DNA of 64,000 nt from Cocos nucifera. Lineage: Eukaryota; Streptophyta; Magnoliopsida; Arecales; Arecaceae. Both the position numbers and the translations under genes were made by a program. Shown in pieces: positions 59,521 to 64,000 of this stretch. The notes under the pieces were generated by a model. It was not told where the DNA came from. It made no database searches and saw only the letters and a program-made list of their open reading frames with translations. Position 1 is the first letter of the stretch, and each line of letters begins with the position of its first letter. Location of the stretch: positions 36,416-100,415 of the forward strand of contig QRFJ01005041.1 in assembly GCA_006176705.1 (NCBI GenBank), in the 5' to 3' direction.

Positions 59521-60799
59521 TGTACAGTGCTAGGATGCATGCAGAGTTTCTAGCTCTATTTTCAAAACTTTTTCAAAAATTGAATATAGTAGAATTAAAA
59601 ATTAATCTAATTAATTTTTTAAGAGCTATAGATTAGATCTATAAATCCTACAAAATCAGAATCTAATGTAATAAATATGCAATGAATCTGAAAATAAAAT
59701 AGCAATCAGCAGTAAAACTGTTTTACTACTTTATGTGTTCAGAATGTGTTACCTTTGCATGGGTAGTCGATCTCCATAATTGAATCACCACTGGAGAGGT
59801 TTGATCAACATGACACAACCACATAGCTTGTCTGGCCTCTATGGATCATCCACACAAGGCTCTGATCCTAATCGGCTCCTCTCGAGTGCTAGCTCGATGA
59901 TGGATCCTTTTGATGGTTGAATCAGAGCGAATGACTTCGACCTTCCTCCATTGAATCTTCAGATGCTTTGGATCAGTAGCAGAGGTAGAGGAGAGGTTGA
60001 GAAGGCTCTCCAAAAATTTCATAAAGTTCTAATGCTCAGAACTTATGAAAGTCCTTCTCAAATCCTAGGTTGAAACACTAAGACAGCTTTACCAAAACCT
60101 TGCACCCACTCAAGAGAGAGATTCACTCTATCTTGGCCATAGGCTTATGGACTTGATTCTGATGATCCTCATAGGACTGTTCCTCATCCACCAAGGTAGA
60201 TAGATTCCCTCTTGTTGCAATCTAATTTCAATAATGAACATGCTATAGCTAACATACACCTCAGGATTCCAAATGGCTAGGAGGCCGAGTCATGGTGTAG
60301 CCAAAGTATAACATCCTCAAGGTGAACTATCGATGCACCTTAGATCAAAGAACCAGACACACCACTGCAGCTTCGAGTTAGTCATCGACGAGAAGGTAGA
60401 CTTCCTTATGACTGCTCGAGGTGGTCATGCTTAGTGTCCTCGTTCTCTAATGAGTACCTATACTTTCGCTCTGGTGTCTCTACATTGTAGAATCAAGACT
60501 CATCTTCTATAAAAAAGTGATTGTACACCAATCTTTTGGATCAATCATTATCCTCGTGATGATCCTACGGTGGGAAGCATTTTATAAGTTAATAACGAAA
60601 ATTCATGTCTTAAATTTTCAACTCTTGAAAATATGAATTATTATTACCATTAACTCAAGGGATGTATCACAGACACTAAATACATATTTATGATAGAAAA
60701 TAACCCATTTAATTATTTATAATCAAAATTATATTTTGCTCCTAGAAGTCTATTATAAGTGTTAGCCAATTCTGGCTTCTAGGGCACACATATCTAATA
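59520..60799 (-). repeat. LTR-like piece related to Copia-1/2, probably a solo LTR
   Basis: From 60120 to 60799 the sequence closely follows the right parts of the Copia-1 and Copia-2 LTRs (CTCATCCACC(A/G)AGGTAGATAG, ACATACACCTCAGGATTCC, AACTCTTGAAAATA). The left part (59520-60110) is only loosely similar, so it is a related subfamily or a truncated piece. No internal sequence or partner LTR is seen beside it. The right edge reads CTAATA for CTAACA. No clear duplication was found. Confidence 0.6.
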
Positions 60800-61986
60800 G
60801 ATCCAACTACCAAGAATAGATCCCAACTTGATTTAGGAAGATCCAAGTCCATCCGATGGTCAAAATTTATTCCTAGGATTGATTCAACGGCTGTAAACAA
60901 ATCCAAGCCCTATTTTAGTTGTAGAGGGCCAATTTTGACACGATCTGGACTGTTTGAATCTGATCTGATGGCTGAAAATCATTATAGGGAGCAGAATACG
61001 ATCCAAACTCAATTTCTTTAGTCTTTCTCCATTTTTGACTTGATTTCTTCAAATTTTTTCCCTATAGAAGGCTTCCTAAACCAAACTAACGAGCCATTAA
61101 GCCTCCCCCTTGGGGGAATAAGCCCTTCTAAGCCTTCTAAATCCCTTCAACTTCTCCATCAATAGCCAGCCATCTCTCTTCTCTTTTCTCTCTTCTTAAG
61201 CTTTCTTCCTTCTTTCTTCTACTTTCTCTCTTTCAACAGATTAAAAATCTAAGCCTGCATCTCCACCAAAACTTCTCTCTTGTTTTGAATTTCTATCACC
61301 TGCTGCTGCCTAGATTCTTCTACAAGGCTTCAAGGATGAAGATTTCAATGAGAAGCTTTTCGATGTCTGGATGGTCATCTCTACTCTTAGAAGATCATTA
61401 TGATCTAATTTTGATGGTGTTTTTTATTTTTTATCTTTTATATATTTTTTAATTTACAATAAAGACTATTTGTAGTTATAATATTTTTATGTCTTTATTT
61501 TCTTATAATTAATTTAAAATAGTTTATTTTCCTTAGGATGAGCCATGATCTACGGGTATGGTTCATTCTCTCAGGATAAATTATATTTAGATTAATTCTT
61601 TTCATTATATCTAAATCAATTTAGACTAGTCTATAGATTTAAGAAATGAGCTATGATCTAAGGATATAGGTCATGCTATCTAAGATAGGTTATATCTTTA
61701 TTGATTAAATATCAATTACGGCATATTGAAAAAGAATACTAACTGTCAGATAAGTGATCAATTGAAATCCTGAGAATCCATCTCCATACTTGCAACTCCT
61801 CTTTTAATTAATTAGTATTTAATTTATTTTCTTAATTTAAGTAGCCTTTTAGTTAATCTACTTTTAATCAATCTTAATCTTATTTTTAAATGCAACTAAC
61901 ATGATCTCTATGGATTTGACCTTGATTCATCCTATTTATATAATAGTGAGTTAGATTTTATTTTTGATCATCTACGATAGTGATCA
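60800..61986 (+). repeat. Athila-type LTR in inverted orientation, probably solo and 5'-truncated
   Basis: 61330-61986 is the reverse-complement counterpart of 54314-55000 (GATGGATTC, CTATGATCTAAGG and the edge GATAGTGATCA). The left part diverges and is shorter than the Athila 5' LTR. No Athila internal sequence is next to it and I see no matching duplication, so it is a solo or truncated LTR. Confidence 0.65.
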
Positions 61987-62300
61987 AGTATTAGATACTG
62001 CACCGATTGGCTTTAGTTCAAGTGAAAAATTATTAGAAATAGTATTCTAAGCCAATCATCAGCTTATTGATGGTTGAGCTATTTTTATATTTGTATATAA
62101 ACTAATAAATGAATAAAAAATATTTTAGCATTTTTCATCATAAATTTTTTCATCTTCTAGTGAACTCTTCTGTTGTGGTGAAGTCCTTAAGACTATTTAG
62201 AATCGACAAAGCAAAATTTATCATTTAGTCCTTGAATGTGTTCATGATCAAATGATACGTTATTATCAAGGATGACAATATTTATCGAGTATAGATTGTT
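61987..62300 (+). other. A2 3' end of internal region
   Basis: Matches 9445-9725 of element A (CCAATC(A/G)TCAGCATGTTG-like words, GATGACAATATTTATCGAGT). No coding sequence. Everything from A2's gag to RNase H is absent. Confidence 0.65.
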
Positions 62301-64000
62301 ATATGCCATATAGGTTATTTGTTCTCTTAACCAAGGAGTGTGGAGATACTGGTATGGCATGCAGATGAGATGTAGGGGTACATCAGTACTGAACGTGACC
62401 AACCTCAGAGCTTTTCAACTATCCAAATTTGCTTTGATAGAATATGGGTATAAGTGTCCCTTCGATCTGAGATCACTATGGTGACTTTCAAGCAACTCAC
62501 TATGCTTTGGTGCCGGACTATCTAAATTTCTAATTTAGTGATGAAAGATTTCTGGGCATAGTCAAGTACTTGAGGAGTTGGTGTGTGAGTCAAAATAGGA
62601 TTGACCACTCTAGTTTAGGAGCTGTGTTCAATTGTATTTCAATTTAGCAAATCCTTGACTAGGATAGTCCTAGTGATGACTCATGAGACTGATTGCATTG
62701 AGATACGATTTGGATGTACCTTTTAGGATTGGCAGTTGAACTCAGAGTCATCCTATACATAAAGATCAAAGGGAAGAATTATGTAGTAACCATATTCATG
62801 TAGGTTCTGAGTATTGCGAATACGACTATTTGATCTATTCGGATATTGGGTACCATTGCTAGATGGTCACTTTGATTAGTATAGAAATTGATTTCTATGC
62901 TACCGGTTAAGGTTCGAACTTATGAGGTCACACACATGAGAGGTTCCTACCTAATCTAATGACTGATGAAGAGTTCTACTATATTAGAACTCTATATTCA
63001 AGAGTCCCACTAGACTGAGACTCTATGACTGAGAGTCCTATTGGGTTGGGACTTTGAGTCCTGTATGTTTGGGACTCTATAATTAGGAGTCCCACTGGAC
63101 TAGGAATCTATGGTCAAGAGTTCCACTAGACTAGGACTCTTTGACCAAGAGTTCTACTGCATTGAAACTTTAAGTCTTGCTTATCTGAGACTCTATGATC
63201 AAGAGTTCTACTAGTCTAGGATTTTGTGATCATGAGTTCCACTCATTTGGACACTGGGATCAAGAGTCCCACTAGTTTGGGACTCTTCGATCAAGAGTTA
63301 TATTTTGATGGGACTCTGTTGCCCGAGCATCCACTAGATTTGGACTCTATATTTATGAGAGATTTAATTAGTAATTTGATTGCTAATTAATTTAATTTAA
63401 TTGAGTAATTATTTTTAGATCAAGTCTAATTGAATTGGATTCAGTTGGATTTGACCCAATTAGGTTGTGAGATGACCTAATCACCAAGGAGATTTGATCC
63501 CCAATTTGATCAAGGATTGGGCCTTATCAATTTCTAATTTAATTAGAATTTAATTAAGCCTAATTAAGACTAAATGAGTTGGATTTAATTTGGTCTAATT
63601 GGGCCTAACCAAATTGGTTTTGGTTGGTTCAATTGGATGAGATGAATTAGACTAGTTTGACCTAGTCTTCCCATGCGCTACCTCAGCACTCTTTGCACCA
63701 TCCCATTCTCCATGAGAAAGTGTTTCTCATGCATTTTTTCTAAGGTGTGTGCCCATCCTTTCTCACACACCAATTGGATATGAATAGGTTGATTGCATTC
63801 AAATTCAAATAAGAGTTTGAGTTTGAATGAACTAACCCCTTATCTTATCTCTCCCACATGCCTCCACTTGTTTTGGCACATCTATTAAATCATAGGATTT
63901 TTGGGATGTGAAAATATCTGAAAAGAAGCCTTCTTTTGTGTGTGATCCCTCCCCTTATATGAAAAAAAAAATCAAAAAAATTTGAGAGGAAGAGAAACTA
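62301..64000 (+). repeat. A-type LTR, right copy, cut by window end
   Basis: Aligns with 55768-57250 but contains an extra minisatellite (62965-63355). Runs to the window edge; no TATA box or LTR end is within view. No gene. The start base is uncertain by up to about 150 bases. Confidence 0.75.
62965..63355 (+). repeat. 31-base minisatellite inside the right A-type LTR
   Basis: The word GAGT(T/C)C(C/T)ACT or close variants starts at 62971, 63002, 63033, 63056, 63087, 63118, 63149, 63172, 63203, 63234, 63263, 63294 and 63324. Most steps are 31 bases, and twice a 23-base unit is followed by a 31. Consensus words are GACTCTATGATCAAGAGT and CCACTAGACTAGG. Confidence 0.88.

Overview
The window is repeat DNA from a plant nuclear genome, probably a monocot and possibly a palm. 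That guess rests only on the mix of Ty1/copia, SIRE-like, Athila-like and Tat-like LTR retrotransposons and their high, AT-rich density; no host gene is available to place the species. I found no convincing host protein-coding gene, tRNA, rRNA or CRISPR array. Nearly every base can be assigned to a nested stack of LTR retrotransposons, all decayed. Element names used here (A, A2, G, Athila, C, D, E, SIRE, Copia-1, Copia-2) are labels for this window only.

Layout. Bases 1-9741 are the 3' two thirds of an old copia element A on the + strand (leader, gag, protease, integrase, then RT and RNase H). It is interrupted by a GC-rich Tat-type Ty3/gypsy element G (gap edge 2547 to 8540), whose 5' end lies in or beside the 787-base assembly gap 1760-2546. 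A's 3' LTR is split at 9742-9746/55763-55767 (target duplication GTTGT) by an Athila-type Ty3/gypsy element on the - strand, which now spans 9747-55762 although only about 8 kb of it is Athila sequence. Three elements sit in Athila: C (10312-24184) and SIRE (24519-31317) in the integrase, and E (35281-52720) in gag. C is in turn split by Copia-1 (12639-23004). E is split by Copia-2 (37543-47730) and by D (48434-51775). From 55768 onward the rest of A's LTR runs into a PBS at 57950 and a second internal region A2. That region is a leader, an LTR-like copia piece, an Athila-type LTR in the opposite orientation and a short 3' end, followed by another A-type LTR that runs off the window.

How it fits together. 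The boundaries are supported by paired LTRs, target-site duplications (TTGCA, TCCAC and GTTGT exact; CATTT/TATTT, GAAAT/AAAAT and ATACC/GTACC one transition apart), primer-binding sites, polypurine tracts, and by the host reading frame resuming across each insertion. The insertion order is A, then Athila, then C, E and SIRE, then Copia-1, Copia-2 and D. G entered A independently.

The less ordinary points are these. Several elements keep gag but have no pol (C, D, SIRE; G keeps only a gag/protease remnant). The copia family has a possible leader intron just upstream of gag. G has hierarchical tandem repeats before its 3' LTR. One A-type LTR carries a 31-base minisatellite that the other lacks. 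Athila has an integrase-to-LTR deletion fusion.
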